A stretch of 64,000 nucleotides of DNA from Molanna angustata (GCA_963576475.1 OY754981.1:29240132-29304131), one strand, 5' to 3'; numbered from the stretch's first letter, positions 21,730 to 33,945 are shown. The notes: generated from the sequence alone by a model not told the origin. Made by a program: numbers and translations.

Positions 21730-24700
21730 AACGAATGGGTTGTGGCAAAAGCTATACCTACTCCTCACTACCTAGTCACTCAACAAAGTATTCAAATTTT
21801 GTATGGAAAAATTTCAGCATTTTCATGAAATGAGTTTGATAAATTATTTTTGATTTAAATATTTTATTATGAAAACTTGATAATTTTTCAATGCCATTTC
21901 ATTAGAATGATGTGCCTTTTTAGCAATTTGTAAATAGAAATATCAAATTTTAAGTTACCTGAGCTTTGGGTCATTTCTAAATATTTGACAGTTAAAAAAT
22001 TGAGAAGCACTGATCAGGTATCCTTCAAAATATAATAGGGTCAATACGAGTATAAGATATACAAATTTGCAAAATTTGATAAGAATCGAATGAGTAGGTA
22101 CTTAGTCTATAATCGATAAAGTAGAATTAACACACCGTACATAGTACACAACACACACACATACATTGCGATGAAACTTTCAGAATACAATCTCAGCATG
22201 ATACTAGTAGATAATCTGTATTAAACAACCTCAAAATATATCTTCCGTATAGGAAGTCAACCTCAAAAAGTCAAAAAAGATTCTAAAACATTTAACAAAA
22301 TCGATTTTGACAGATTGCGTGATAATGTATCCAATGAAACATGGCAAAATATTTATAATATATCAGATGTAAACGAGGCTTTAGGTAATTTTATAAGTAC
22401 TCTAAAGACCTATATAATGAATAATACAGAAACTATAAAGATAAAATCAAAAAACACCAAATTAACTCCATGGATTACACAAGGGATAATAACTTCAATT
22501 AGAAAAAGAAATAAACTTCAAAAAATAGCAAATAACAATCCCTATAATAATGTTATCCAATTAAAATACAAACAGTTTAGAAATCTCTGCAAGAAAGTGA
22601 TAAATTTAACAAGGGAAAAATACTATCGTGACAAAATTAGGGATAATCCGGGAAACAACAAATTAGCATTCAATACGTTAAAGGAAATAACATACACAAA
22701 AACCTAAGCGAAAAATGAAATTCAGTCAATAATCCATGAAGGTCAAACCATATGTAATCAAAAAGCTATTTCTAATATAGCAAATAACTATTTCAGTTCA
22801 ATTGGATACACATTAGCACAAGAACTTTTACAAAAAAATAATATTCAAATGGAAGAAAACCTTGCAGAAAATATTGAATGTGATTTTCCATTAAATAAAT
22901 TGAATTCTATAATCACGACCAAGGAAGAAGTGGAAAACACTATCTCATCACTAAAAAACACACTCTCGGTGGGGACTGATACAATACAGACAAATGTACT
23001 AAAATATATAAAAAATCAAATTTCAGAACCACTAACTTATATATTTAACCTTAGTTTTCAGACAGGAGTGTTCCCGTACCAGTTAAAAGAGGCTTTAATT
23101 ATACCTATACATAAAAAAGGAAGTAAAAATGACATACAAAATTATCGTCCAATATCAATATTAAATAACCTTGCAAAAATCATAGAAAAAATTGTAAAAA
23201 ACCGAATTCAAACATTTATATCTAATAATCACACTCTAGCAAACAATCAATTCGGATTCAGACCTGGTCTAAGCACCGAAACGGTTTTAGCAGAATTTAC
23301 AAAAATAATAAATGGTCAAATCGATAGAGGTAGAAAGTGCATAGGAATCTTCGTTGATCTTGCGAAAGCATTTGATACCATATCGCATCGTATACTCATA
23401 AAAAGGATGAAAAATATTGGTATTGATGGCAATCTTCTGTGTTGGGTTAAAAGCTACATAGAGGATAGAAAACAAAGAGTTAAATTAGATACGGTCGTAA
23501 GTGAACCCAGAGATGTGACATTTGGTGTCCCTCAAGGAAGTACATTAGGTCCTTTACTGTTCATTATTTACATCAACGATGTGTTCAAACTTCAATTGAA
23601 CGGGAAATTGGTTACATTTGCAGATGATACTGCATTAGTAGTAGATGGAAAAGATTGGGAAGAAACGCATAAACGAGCAGAATCCGACATAAATATATTG
23701 AAATCATGGTTTGATAGAAACCTCTTAACAATCAATATTGACAAAACAAAATACATTCGCTTTAGCATAACACAAACTGGCCAACCTAATACAAATTATA
23801 AAATCAAACTTTATTCAAACGAAAATAATCCTGCTACTGCAAGTGAAATAAGTGCGGTTACTTCTATTACTTATCTCGGTATGGAAATAGATCAATTCTT
23901 AAAGTGGAATCCCCACATAAATAAGATAGTAAATAAATTAATGAAATTGATCTATATATTCAAGACATGTCGAAAAGTATTTCCGAAACCGATGATGATG
24001 CAATTTTATTATGCATTTATAAATTCAATTATATCATATGGTATAGTTGCCTATGGAGGAACATATAAGAACAATATAAAACCCCTGGAGGTCGTTCAGC
24101 GTGCAATTTTAAGGGTAATCTTAAATAAAATTATGGCCATCCTACAAATGATTTATATGGTAACTCGAAAATTCTAGATATAAGACAATTATTTATTAAA
24201 AAAATAATACTGTTCATGAAAAATAATATGAATAATTTTGAATACTTGGAACATAGAATAATGACACGAAATGTAAATCAGGGATACTTATTGGGGAATA
24301 GAGTAAATACTCGGTATGGTCAAACACATTTTACCTTTGTGGGTCCTAAGATTTATAATAAACTACCAAATGACATCAGACAAAACACCAATATAAATGC
24401 TACTTTAAAAAAAAAAATCACCAGTGGCTTCTGAATCTGGGACGGGAGCAATCTGAACAGTTACATGCAAGAGAAAAATATATGGATTTGTACATACATA
24501 CAGGAACATCACTGAATGGTACGATAAGCACACAATACTTAGTACATCGATTTATTTTTGTATGTAGTTTTTTTTTGCTTTTATATTGTTGAATTTATTT
24601 ATTATTATTCATATCTGTCTCTTTGATTTTGATTTTGTGATTTTGATTTTGCATTGATGATGTTTATAGGAGTCCTACAGCAATATATAATGTTGAAAAG

Positions 24701-24975
24701 AGAAAAGAAATAGAGATATATATGTGTATGAAGTAATGTAATATAATATAATGTAATATAATATATAAAATATTGTAAATTATAATGTAATATAGACCCC
24801 CAACACGGGTAGGTACTCGCCTACCTAACGGGGGACACTATAATGTTAATGTGTTATGTGTAATTGTTAATCAATGAATAAATAAATAAAAAAAAAACAA
24901 ATAACCTTAAAAAATCGAATACATAACTACCCACTCTATTCCCTTGGGATAATGAGGTGTAATTTTTTTTTAAAT
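21730..24975 (+). repeat. Element M copy d, split by a LINE
   Basis: Left part 21730-22241 (GAATGGGTTGTGGCAAAAGC to GTAGATAATCTGTATTAAAC) and right part about 24880-24975 (ACAAATAACCTTAAAAAATC to TTGGGATAATGAGGTGTAAT). AACAACCTCAAAATAT before and ACAAATAACCTTAAAAAAT after look like a diverged target-site duplication of about 15-17 bp. Confidence 0.75.
22242..24896 (+). pseudogene. Nearly open non-LTR retrotransposon (CR1/Jockey-like), 5'-truncated
   Basis: A reading frame enters at about 22247, has one in-frame TAA at 22705-22707 and runs on to 24177; a frameshift near 24132 moves the last part to another frame ending at 24434. Landmarks: NYRPISILNNLAKIIEK (RT motif 1-2 region), QFGFRPGLST, GIFVDLAKAFDTISH (motif A), GVPQGSTLGPLLFIIYIND (motif B), VTFADDTALVVDG (motif C, catalytic FADD), ITYLGMEID and the C-terminal YGQTHFTFVGPKIYNKLP. 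The endonuclease domain is missing. The 3' UTR of about 460 bp contains a hairpin (24798-24834, CCCCC/GGGGG and GGTAGG/CCTACC) and ends AATAAATAAATAAA plus poly(A). Two disabling lesions in about 700 codons indicate a young copy. Confidence 0.9.
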
Positions 24976-25077
24976 AAATTTTTCAAACAGGTTTTCTCAG
25001 TATTTGCGTATCATTAAAATATCTTCGAACACAACATCAGGAAAATTTTATTTATCTCTTCCTTGTGGTAAATTAGT

Positions 25078-25250
25078 AAACACGTCCTTGCACCATGCAC
25101 AAGTGACGAGATAATTGTCAAGTGAAATTTATTTCAACAAACAGGAAGAGAAGCTTGAGTATTTAGAAATAACTACTGGGAATCGAACCCAGAGGACGCT
25201 CGCGCAGAAGCCAAACGACTTCCCATTGTGTTATGACTTATGACGCGGCG
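25078..25250 (-). mobile_element. SINE-2 copy, diverged
   Basis: On the minus strand: CACAATGGGAAGTCGTTTGG, then GCGCGAGCGTCCTCTGGGTT with CGATTCCCAGTAG, and a tail ending GCATGGTGCAAGGACGTG. The tRNA-like A box is degraded. Confidence 0.7.
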
Positions 25251-25984
25251 TTTGGATGACGAGCTGATTTGAACCCGGGTTCACTATATTGGTTGCTTCT
25301 GCAGTGCAACAACCGCTCAGTATTTTTAAACTACATTGTTATGTCTGACATTTGTATAAACTTTAACTCGAACTGTAGTGGCCTTGTTTTTAATTTAATT
25401 TTACGGTAATAAGAGCGGCATCTTTTGATTTTTTCTAATGTTATTTTCTTGTGAACAATTCGCCCGTTAATAACACGGAAATGTTTAGGATTTTTTTTTG
25501 TACATTCTTAATATCAGGCCGTGTCTCTAATGAGATATGCAGAGATAACAGAATGAAAATCACCTCTTTCCTTGGAAATCAATCGTCGCTTCATATGTAT
25601 TCATGTAACCGTCTCATATGTACATACATACATGCTTGGCCATTATTGAGTCTCATTATATTTCCTCGTTTTTCTATTCAGTACTATGGAATAGTGGAGA
25701 GATGTAATTTTGTAATTTTGAAGCGTTTTTTTCAGCTATAATCTACAATAATCATCATTTAAAGAGTGCATTTATAAATTTTGTCGTGATATTTTTGTGT
25801 ATATGACGTAAGGCGTAATATGAAATATTGTGTCCTGTACAAAATGTGTAAAATTTTATGAATATAAAATTAGGTATATATAGAGTGAGCTAATGTCTTA
25901 GTATAAAGGCTGCCAGACTAATGTCATAGTATAAAGACTGACTATTTTTACTGTAAAAGGTTACCAAAGCAGAGGCGAAAACAC
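25251..25984. other. AT-rich stretch, nothing recognised
   Basis: A short duplication (CTAATGTCTTAGTATAAAGG and CTAATGTCATAGTATAAAGA, 25891-25938) is the only structure seen. Confidence 0.4.
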
Positions 25985-26020
25985 AAAAATGGCGCTATAT
26001 AAATTATCCATTTATTATTA
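25985..26020 (+). repeat. GGCGCTATATAA tail, + orientation
   Basis: AAAAATGGCGCTATATAAAT followed by TATCCATTTATTATTATTAT. This copy shows the family's 3' end: GGCGCTATATAAATTATCCA then an ATT microsatellite. Confidence 0.6.
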
Positions 26021-26135
26021 TTATAGCAGGTTTCAGTAAAAGCAGGTAATAACGATTGGATAATATCATGAGTAGTGGTGGCTTTCGGGGAAAACAGTCT
26101 TCAAAGTGCTGAAAATTGATATTTTAATTAATCAG

Positions 26136-26206
26136 TATGAAACATACATACATACCATCACGCCATGTCTCAGTCTAACCCGTGAGAGACATGACGTGAT
26201 AGTATT
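26136..26206. repeat. Two LINE 3' termini joined as a palindrome
   Basis: ATACCATCACGCCATGTCTC is followed after 12 bases by GAGAGACATGACGTGATAGT, its near-complement, flanked by CATACATACAT and TATGTATGT. Each half equals the GGCGTGATGGTATG(TATG)n end of the 10-kb LINE family. Confidence 0.7.
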
Positions 26207-26319
26207 ATGTATGTAATTGGGTAGTTTCACATTTCACGGATATTAAAAAAAATATTTTGAATCGTTATAAACTAATAAATAAATGGTTTGGAATTAATAT
26301 CAATGTTGAATGAAAATGT

Positions 26320-26566
26320 TACATACATACCATCACGCCATGTCACTTGCGGGATAGGCAGAGAGAACCGAACGCCACATTTTTCTATCCTGGCACGCAT
26401 CCCTCGCCTCGTCCACATTCATGCATCGTCTCATACATGTTCGTCTATTGCTCACACTTCTAACATTTCCGTCTTTCAAAATTTCGTTCACGTGGTCGTG
26501 CCATCCCTTTCTTGGGCGTCCCCGACCTATCATTCCAGTTTTTTTTATATTTAATACGGAAGACAT
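26320..26566 (-). pseudogene. 3' end of the 10-kb LINE family
   Basis: The minus strand encodes GMIGRGRPRKGWHDHVNEIL, then KDGNVRSVSNRRTCMRRCMN and MWRSVLSAYP. This is collinear with the C-terminus of the LINE at 10082-11235 (about 60% identity by eye), ending in a (CATA)n flank. It is 5'-truncated, with only about 75 codons present. Confidence 0.85.
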
Positions 26567-27671
26567 GAAGCATGTTTCTTCTTCTTGTTCTTTCTCAATT
26601 TTTTTTTTCTATGATTTTTTTTGTTTTTATTATTTATCTTGGTGTTATGTATATTTTCTTTGTTCTTTTTTAGCTTTTATTTTTTGTTGATGTTCATGTA
26701 TAATTCTGTCGCTCTGTAATCTGGTTGGTTGGATTTATTTATATATTTATAAACGGCATAAAATGCCTTTTACATACATAGATAAAAACACATATTGATG
26801 ATAAAAATATACTCTTGGCAAAAAAACATAAACCTAAACAGTAAGACAATAGTTTATAAATAAATAAATAAAAAGAAATCACGTCTTCTATTTGTAGATA
26901 CTGGATGGTGGAAATGGAATGCGTGATTTCTAAATTTAAAAAGCACACTTTATACTATTACGCTTCATAATATAACTGACGTGTTAAAATTGAAATTCTC
27001 AACAATTTTCCACACTTTTAAGCTGTTATCTCAGAAAGCTAGGTATCGCTTCTCAGGGTTCTTTTGTGATTAATATTTTTTCATCAAACAGATATATAAC
27101 CGTATTTGTAGCTATTGCATTATTACTTTTCGTTTGAATGGAGTATTAAACTCGAAGAAAATCAAATTAAATCTTGCGGTTTTTACAATATTAATATCAG
27201 TATTTCTCAATTTCACAATCGAACAACACACTTTGATTTTTCTCGATCATTTGGATCGAGTCCAAAAAAATCTTCTGTGATCATTATTGATCTTGGATCT
27301 GTAGACGAGTAAAATGTATTGTCTCTTTTTGTCGCATTACGTCTCATACTGAAAGAGAGAGTACGATATATATTATTTTCATTTATCCATTGTTATTTTA
27401 TACTTAATTCGTTTTAATATTGGCGCGACAGTGTTATTATTTCATCTCCAGCCATTAAAGTTTTAATGTGCTTTTATTTGTAGCCATTTTCTATTCACAG
27501 ATGTCGTGTTATGTATACAAATATTATTTACTTTAGTTTTTTATATCTTAATGGTATAGGAGAGAGGTTCAAGTCAAGTAAATACAGACTGTTAATTTAA
27601 TATTGTGGAGTAGACTAAAAGTACTTTTAAAGGATATAATATGATCAGTATATATATTTTGAAGAATATAT
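26567..27671. other. AT-rich stretch with a truncated LINE tail
   Basis: CTGTAATCTGGTTGGTTGGA at about 26713-26732 is the start of the LINE tail module, cut off after GGTTGGA. A 65-codon frame at 27115 has no recognisable motif. Nothing else is supported. Confidence 0.4.
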
Positions 27672-27866
27672 GGCTGACCGCTGTGGCACAGTTGGTAAGC
27701 CATATGGCTATTGTGCGGACGTCCTGGGTTAAATTTAATTTATTTCTCTCGCAAATATTGCTTCTTTGGGCTGGATTCACTGGTTAGTTGGAAGAAATTG
27801 TCATATTGCAATAAACTCGCAACTTGCGCAGGGTGCAAGGAATTGTTTATTATTATTATTATCAGT
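27672..27866 (+). mobile_element. SINE-2 copy
   Basis: GACCGCTGTGGCACAGTTGG, a partly deleted B box (TCCTGGGTTAAATT), GCTTCTTTGGGCTGGATTCA and the tail GGAAGAAATTGTCATATTGC, AATAAACTCGCAACTTGCGC ending in (ATT)n. Confidence 0.8.
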
Positions 27867-28155
27867 GCTTCTCAATTTTTTTAACTGTCAAATATATCAA
27901 AGTGACCCCAAGCTCAGGAAACTTAAAATTTGGTATTTCTATTTTCAAATTGCTAAAAAGGCATATCATTCTAATAAAATGGAATTGAAGAATTATCAAG
28001 TTTTCATAATAAAATATTTAAATAAAAAATATTTTAACACACTCTAAATACACACACAAACAAAGATAATTGCTTAAAATTTTCCATACAAAAATTTATT
28101 ACATTATGGAGTGACTAGTTGAGTATAGTGTTGGCTACAACCCACTCGTTTTAAA
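27867..28155 (-). repeat. Element M copy e, partial
   Basis: Reverse orientation from CAGTGCTTCTCAATTTTTTT to TAGTGTTGGCTACAACCCAC. It abuts the SINE-2 tail directly, and the half of M beyond the CTGATCAG landmark is missing. Confidence 0.75.
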
Positions 28156-28259
28156 GTTCATAATGATTATTAGTATAGTTTCAATACATACAATTATTTT
28201 TCTATAAGTACATTTTCTTGTTGAACACTCCTTTACACCCTTGTTCATTTTAATTTATC

Positions 28260-28395
28260 TAGTTGGATGGAAAAATTGCTGCCAGTGCACAGTATGTATC
28301 TATGTGTACAAGAATATGTAGATGCTCTTTGAGCGAAACACGTTAATGTATAGAGGAATATAGTTGAAAATTGTTCATTATTTTAAGTAAGTTAA
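28260..28395 (+). repeat. LINE-tail-like piece with CGAAAC motif
   Basis: AGTTGGATGGAAAAATTGCT and GCCAGTGCACAG resemble the LINE tail. At 28321-28341 lies GATG-CTC-TTT-GAG-CGAAACACGTT, a clean version of the recurring stem motif, here outside any obvious foldback. Confidence 0.5.
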
Positions 28396-29505
28396 TATTA
28401 TCACTTAATTTTTTTTTTTTGGCAACATAGCAGTAATACAAAATAAATAAATAAAAAAACACTCAGTAAAGATAATACATTAAATTGTGATTACTTCATA
28501 GTTTAGTTTTTGAGAACATTGACCTGTACAAGTCTTGTTATAGATAAATTTGATATTGTAATCCTTCTCAAATTGTGGTTAGTATTATATTATCATACTA
28601 CTTACTTCTAATATTACATGCTCACATTTAAATACAGTAATGTTTTTTTGTAAACTGATACTCAATGGAATTATTTACAGCAACAAGAATATCTACTAGT
28701 TGCATGTAACACATGAGATCCAACTGTTGATGGTGATAGTATGAAGAATACAATACCAAACTATAAACACTTAAACACAAATTTATAAACATTTTAAGAT
28801 ATTTTGATTTTTATATAAAGCATGAGTGAGATATTGTGTAGTGTATACTGCCTTTACAAATTTTATGAAACAATATCGTCACTAAATTCAATTTTTATAA
28901 AAATTGTTAAAATAGTTTGAGATGTACTACTATAATGTTCATATTTTTTATAGAAAATTAAATTATCTAGTTGGGGTGTTTCAGCTTTTTTCGATATTTA
29001 AAAAAAAAATAGAAATATAGGCAGCTAAACACATAATTTATAATTAAAAAAAATGTTATTCTTGATAAAAAATGTTTGAGAAATTCTGGAACTTTTATAA
29101 AAAAACAAATTTGAGATTTTGTGTTTGTCTATATTTATACCATTTTTCAGCATTCTAGCTTTTATGCTTTTTGACATATATAATGGAAAAATAAAGTGAA
29201 AATTCAATAGTTGATAATCCCTGACTGAAACAAAAATTCAAAATTCTGAGTAGGTATAAAAGTTTTGTGGGCCTATAAATATCTTTATATTCTGAAAATT
29301 TGGGTTCCGTACATTGAGCGGATCAAAAGTTATAAGGGGGGAAGGACACACACTGATCCACAAAAAACACACAAAATGTTCTACTTCAAATTCTGAATTC
29401 ATCCATATATATATATATAGAACATATATGCTACGAAGCTTCTTTGTTGGTGTTTTTGGCATGCAAAAAGTCCACTACACCATACAAAATGTTCTTTCGT
29501 ACAAG
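28396..29505. other. AT-rich stretch, nothing firm
   Basis: AT-rich with short simple repeats. Around 29290-29350 GGGTTCCGTACATTGAGCGG and AAAAGTTATAAGGGGGGAAG look like part of an interspersed element, but no second copy is in the window to confirm it. Confidence 0.35.
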
Positions 29506-30010
29506 CGTCTTGGCTAAGAGATTTAAATTCTCTTGAACGAATTGACAGTTGGAATACATTTTATTTGCTGAAGTATCTGCTTGATAGATCACAAATAGTA
29601 TTCAATGCAGCTGCGAGGTTGATATATGGAGCTGACAAAAAGTGTCACATAACACCTCTTCTTGACGAACTACACTGGTTGAAATATCCAGAACGAGTAG
29701 ACTATAAGGTATTTTGATGGTGTTTAAGGCTCTGAACGACTTGGCTCCACACTACATTCAAGAACTGTGTCAAAAGAATGTTCCATAGACAGCTTACTTT
29801 GAGAGTCAATAAGGGGGCTTACTATGATCACGGTTTAAGTGTGAACAGGCCTTAAAGTGGAATAAATTGCTCCTCGACATACATGGAGCTCAGAGCATTG
29901 AGACCTTCGGTAGACTTCTCAATACTGCCTTGTTTTTCGTAGAGCTAACAAATAAGCCATAGCCCCCTTGGAGTGATCTTGTATTACTAAACAGCGGTTT
30001 ATAAATTCAT
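29506..30010 (+). pseudogene. Decayed CR1/L2-like LINE C-terminal region
   Basis: Three frames together give the usual order: NAAARLIYGADKKCHITPLL, DELHWLKYPERVDYKVF, then VFKALNDLAPHYIQELC, then WNKLLLDIHGAQSIETF. This is the region after the RT domain in CR1/L2 LINEs (AARxIxxxxKxxHITPLLxxLHWLKxxERxxYKxxxxxxKxLxxxAPxYLxxL). At least two frameshifts and several stops are present. It ends near ATTCATATTATTGTTATTAC. Confidence 0.8.
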
Positions 30011-30049
30011 ATTATTGTTATTACATATCAATGGAAAGTAAAAATTTAA

Positions 30050-31230
30050 ATAATAATCAAATGATAAGATATCGAATGCGAAGATATTCAGAAGAGTAAA
30101 CATAGAGGGCGAGCTTATCAACACTGTAAAGCGACGAAAGTAGCGTATCTGGAGCATGTTCTGTAAAATGGAAAGTGTAGGCCAGGGATGGGCAAACAGT
30201 CGATCGCGATCGACCGGTCGATCGCGCGCATACTTACAAAAATGTACCTAAAAGTTTACAAAGCCCTGCCCGGCAGGCGTAATAATAGCGTAATTCTACT
30301 CCAAAATGAATACCTATCAAGAAAACAATTTAAATATAAAAATATTATTAAAAAATATAAAACTATTATTGACATAATTAGCGCAATCAACTCATTTAAA
30401 AGTAACTAATCAATTGAAAAAAAAAATATTTGAAAAATATTACAGCTTTGAAAGTAAGAGCAAACACAGTATCAAATTACAATAAATACGAAACAGAAGT
30501 TGGAAATATCCTCAGTGAGTTTGAAAGACGTTTTTCAGACTTACAAAAATTGACAAACGTTGCTACTTTCATGACTTATCCATTTTCTTGTGCGGATGTT
30601 GAAATAATTGCTTCTGAAATATCGAATACTTTTAACATAGACTTGCCTTCTCTTGAAAACGAGATAATGCAGATTATTTCAGACATACACCTCAAAGCCA
30701 GAGCAACAGTTGCCATATTTTGGACTCTTTTAACGCAAGAAAAATACCCAAATCTAAAGCAAATTGCCCAACAATTAACTGCTTTGTTTGGGTCAACGTA
30801 TTTGTGTAAATCTGCATTTTCTGAAATGAAAATATGTCAAAATACTGCAATCGGCTTACTGACGAACATCTGTCTTCGTGTTTACGTTTGACACTTAGTA
30901 AATACGAGCCTTCCTACGAGATGTTAGCGGAAAACACGCAGTGCCATTCATCGACCTCTAAGTAGTATGTAGATAAGTACCAATTATTTTTTCTGCTTGT
31001 GAGTCGATCGCTTGTCGTCCAATTTTTATGTTGTAGACCGCCGATGGTGTAAGTCTGCCCACCCCTGGTGTAGGCTACTTCAGCTAATTATGAAGGGTAA
31101 AATAGAGGGACCCCGAGGAATAGAAAGAGGTCAGATGTTTTGACTCCGCAACATTTGTGAGTGAACTGGCATCAGAGATCTTCCAGACTGTAGCAAGTAG
31201 AGATAGCCCAACATAGCCCATTTTTTTTAA
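30050..31230 (+). pseudogene. LINE C-terminal fragment split by a hAT element
   Basis: The left part reads ELINTVKRRKVAYLEHVL and the right part LLQLIMKGKIEGPRGIERG then LRNICE...TGIRDLPDCSK. Joined across the hAT insertion these align with the fragment at 88-345 (VKRRKAAYFDHIFSGDRY...). Stops are present in both parts. Confidence 0.75.
30183..31067 (+). mobile_element. hAT transposon remnant, 885 bp, with perfect 8-bp TSD
   Basis: The termini CAGGGATGGGCAAAC and GTCTGCCCACCCCTG are inverted repeats, and GTGTAGGC flanks both sides (30175-30182 and 31068-31075), the 8-bp duplication expected of hAT. Inside, 30430-30891 encodes 153 residues with ILSEFERRFSDLQKL, QEKYPNLKQIAQQLTALFGS and TYLCKSAFSEMK. 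These match the C-terminal dimerisation region of Charlie/Buster-like hAT transposases (LFGSTYxCEQxFSxMxxxK). The frame breaks just after, where TDEHL-type sequence (LTNICLR; TDEHLSSCLR in the next frame) continues. The N-terminal zinc finger and most of the RNase H core are absent, so it is non-autonomous. GATCGCGATCGACCGGTCGA beside the left end is palindromic. Confidence 0.9.
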
Positions 31231-31539
31231 ATTCACATTGGATACAACAGCTAACATAATTAATTATCAATATAGAACAAATTTTCATTTTATTTATGGC
31301 TCCAATAACTCCATCCATCTATTTAACAACATAATTGTTAAATAGATAATTGTAAAAAAATATAAAGAGAAAGGTAGTAGACAGGAAGTGTGGGGAAAGG
31401 AAGAATTTATCCCTCAAATAAAAACTTGACATTAGATATTTGTATTTAAGTACGAACCCAGGTTTTTTTTTTTTTTTTGTATTCGTAAGCCATTCAGTAG
31501 TTTGCGTATGTATGTGTGTGTGTACGTCATGCATTACTA
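31231..31539. other. AT-rich stretch, nothing recognised
   Basis: Contains a T run at 31461-31478 and a GTGTGTGTGTAC microsatellite. No gene is supported. Confidence 0.4.
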
Positions 31540-31835
31540 CATTCAATTTTCATCGTAAACAAGCGACAACAAACACTCCGGTCAGCCACCATATCCATGA
31601 TAGGCAAGTTAAATAAAATAAATATAGTTAAATCAGGGACTTTTGTCGAGTGTGTTTTTGCCGTGGTAGGTGTCAACAAGTCTCGTGGAATAAGCTACCA
31701 CCTGAACTAAGGCAGATCGACAACCTAGACCTATACAGGAAATATCTGAATACTTACCTCTTCCACAATGCTTCCAAAATTGGTTATCACAAAAATTGAG
31801 CTGTATAAGACATATTATTTTATTATTATTATCAG
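31540..31835 (+). pseudogene. CR1/L2-like LINE C-terminus
   Basis: SWNKLPPELRQIDNLDLYRK then YLNTYLFHNASKI is the terminal WNxLPxxLRxxxxLxxFxxxLxTYLF signature. Preceding GATAGGCAAG... codons are frame-broken. It ends in TTTATTATTATTATC, a typical tail. Confidence 0.75.
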
Positions 31836-33847
31836 TGATACCGAACTGTACATTGCAGCTACCCGACTTTAAGTGGCAATCATACCACAAAATGCAGGCC
31901 TAACATGGCGTAGAAAGAAGAACATTGATATTCTGTTTGCTACAACAATATTTGTATTTCTTATTACAACCTAACAATTAGATAAGAATCCTGTGAAATT
32001 TTTATCATTATTCAAATAATCTTACTTCTCCTATCTCTGATATTAATCCACTACATACAACCAGGGGTTGCGGATAGTTTCCATTACAAATAAATCAACA
32101 TATTATAACATCAATAGCGCACCAATTGATAAGGAAATATAGCAGGGTATAATATGTTAACTCAAGTTTTTTTTATCTGAGACAGCTGAAAGGCAAAAGG
32201 TCATCAAATTCACTATAGTTAGCCAAAAATGAGATATGTACATCAATGGAGTCAATTGTTATAGCAGGATTATATTTTACTCCTAGCAGACATGCAAGGC
32301 GTATGCTCCCGTGCTCTTTTTTAATCAATTGAAAAAACCTTAATACCGAGTGCAGTAGAAACACTAAAACTAAATTTCAAGTCCCTAGATATGGTAGTTT
32401 CGTCCTACAGAGGTTACAGATACACAGACAGACACTTTGTTTTATCAATACTAGTTACATGTAACACATCTAAGATCTAACTGCAGATAGCAATAGTATG
32501 TATAGTTGAAGAATACGTACCAAACTATAAACCTATAAATCCAAATTAATGAATATTTTAAGATATTTTGTTTTGTATCCAAAACATGTAGGTATTTATG
32601 TCAAAATAGAATAGTATGGAGGTCAGTTCTTTTTTCCTACCCAGAATATGAAAACAGCATGATGGTATGTATGTATGTTTGGAGATTAAGTATCAAACTA
32701 TTAAGTCACCTTAGATATTGTGTAGGTATGCAATTGTTTAAGAAAAAACTAATATTCCTTCTGCGTCCATCAATTCTCTTCTTTCTTACCTCAATATAAT
32801 AATTAGTCTATATTTTTATTGAAATATTTCCATATTCACACAGTTTTATACAATGTAACTTAAAAATATGACAATTGAATTTATTACCTTACTAACAATA
32901 ATTTTGCAATACATTTTTGCTAGGTACATATTTTTTTAAAAACATTTCATGATTTAAGTGTATTTGTGAGGGTGACGGTGTCTATGTACATTTAAAAGGA
33001 CATGTGTAAATGAGTGCATGAGGGCGTAAGAAAAGATCTCTTCCTAAGTGTGAATGTTATCTCAGAACAAACATCAAGTCTCTCTCTTTGACTCTTCTCT
33101 GCCTCTCCGATCAACCAATCACTAACCAATTTTCCAAAATTATGTCCATTCTGCTGGACCAAGTCCAAGATATTTTTCGTTGTATTTTCTTTTTTGTTCC
33201 ATATAATATTGTACCAAAATTAATTGAGGTTTCACATTTCTCGGGTTTGTCTCAAGAGATTGCTTTAAAACAATCAATCTTCTTTTGTACACTTGATTGT
33301 ACATGAACTAAATAAAATAAAATAAAACTTTAAATAAATACATTAAATTGGATAAAATAAAACTATTAATTATTTCTTAATTGAGTTGAGATTTCCCTTG
33401 TATTTATTTACTTAACTGCTTTTTTTTTAAATATCTTATCTTATCAATGATAATCATATCCTATAATCATGTTTCAGTACATGTTTTTAGTGTTATATTT
33501 GTCGCTGTACATTAAATATAGTTGATTAACATCAGTCAATTTTTTTATGTTGTTGTCTGTATTTTTTCATGGGTGAATTCTTTTAAAAATAACGAAAAAA
33601 ATATTGCAATAATTAGGTACTTGTACTCAATTAAAGACACATCAAACGTTTCATCTCATAAATGGCCCTAGGCCAAAAGTAAATGAATCACTTGTAACAT
33701 GAAAATTAACATTTTTCTTATTACTTAGATCAAAGTATGATTCACACAGTCAGTATTTTGTGATTTTGCAATTTTATATCGTGTATTTTTTACTTTGAGG
33801 TCTCAAAGGGGTGCTCAATTTATATGGAAAAAAAGTTCTTCCGCTGT
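31836..33847. other. AT-rich stretch, nothing recognised
   Basis: About 2 kb without a supportable gene. Two related pieces, TTACATGTAACACATCTAAG (about 32455) and AGTTGCATGTAACACATGAG (about 28700), suggest copies of an unidentified repeat that also shares ACTATAAACACTTAAAC-like text. The 72-codon frame at 33088 has no recognisable motif. Confidence 0.35.
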
Positions 33848-33945
33848 TGTAGCTTATTGGAACCAAAAACACTGGTTATTTGGAAGAAAAGGTCATTTTG
33901 CAATAAACTTCCCACTTGCACAGGGTGTGAGGATGCATTTTTAAA
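33848..33945 (+). mobile_element. SINE-2 3' tail only
   Basis: AAACACTGGTTATTTGGAAG, GTCATTTTGCAATAAACTTC and CCACTTGCACAGGGTGTGAG match the last 90 bases of SINE-2; the tRNA-like head is missing. Confidence 0.65.
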
